Below, one piece after another: positions 32,426 to 32,429 of a DNA stretch of 32,429 bases. Within the stretch, counting starts at the first letter, position 1, and every line of letters begins with the position of its first letter. Both the position numbers and the translations under genes were made by a program. The DNA comes from an uncultured Clostridia bacterium (GTDB lineage: Bacteria; Bacillota; Clostridia; Christensenellales; Pumilibacteraceae): the NCBI GenBank assembly GCA_947066105.1, contig CAMSYM010000020.1:1-32429 (forward strand), in the 5' to 3' direction. The notes under the pieces are model-generated. The model ran no database searches. It was not told where the DNA came from and saw nothing but the letters and a program-made list of their open reading frames with translations.

Positions 32426-32429
32426 ACTA

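Noticed and set aside
1-32429. CRISPR arrays, insertion sequences, rRNA genes or prophage genes
   Set aside because: No regularly spaced repeats, transposase, rRNA or phage structural genes were seen. The low-GC islet has no recognisable integrase.

Overview
The window looks like chromosomal DNA of a Gram-positive-type bacterium, most likely a member of the Bacillota (Clostridia or a relative). This rests on consensus SigA-type promoters with 17-bp spacers, strong AGGAGG-type ribosome sites, intrinsic terminators, a SipW-like signal peptidase relative, a DegV protein, LemA next to a DUF2207 protein, and a CwlD-type amidase. Species cannot be named from the sequence alone. Coding DNA is GC-rich, except for a patch of about 43% GC (hand count over 26881-27590) just after a tRNA gene.

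Positions 1-10,330 are an envelope region, all on the + strand. It holds the 3' part of glmM, a membrane-bound CapD/PglF-type nucleotide-sugar dehydratase, uppP, a D-Ala-D-Ala ligase behind a structured leader, a lipoprotein M1-type metallopeptidase, a CwlD-type amidase, and the pair lemA-DUF2207.

Positions 10,340-16,140 are a compact shikimate operon, aroC-aroB-aroA-aroE-aroQ-aroK, in which every gene overlaps the next. A perfect SigA promoter precedes it. It covers every step from DAHP to chorismate. The terminal shikimate kinase is fused to a YjjG-like HAD phosphatase. A second transcription unit follows (phosphohexomutase, transketolase, YfbR-like nucleotidase) and ends at a bidirectional terminator at 20,526-20,560.

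Positions 20,580-26,371 are arginine genes on the - strand: argC-argB-argD, an intrinsic terminator, then argF with its own promoter, followed by a GNAT acetyltransferase and degV.

Positions 26,440-32,429 are more varied. They hold tRNA-Leu(CAA), an AT-richer islet of small ORFs, a PHP phosphoesterase whose promoter implies a nearly leaderless mRNA, a cardiolipin synthase whose -10 box lies in a 24-bp palindrome, a 53-residue acidic protein on the - strand that also appears leaderless, and a SipW-like protein with Cys at the usual catalytic His position and a long novel C-terminal region.

Most of the window is housekeeping metabolism. The less ordinary parts are the ddl leader, the repeat cluster before cwlD, the kinase-HAD fusion, the tRNA-proximal islet, the two leaderless-type genes, the cls operator candidate and the SipW-like protein.
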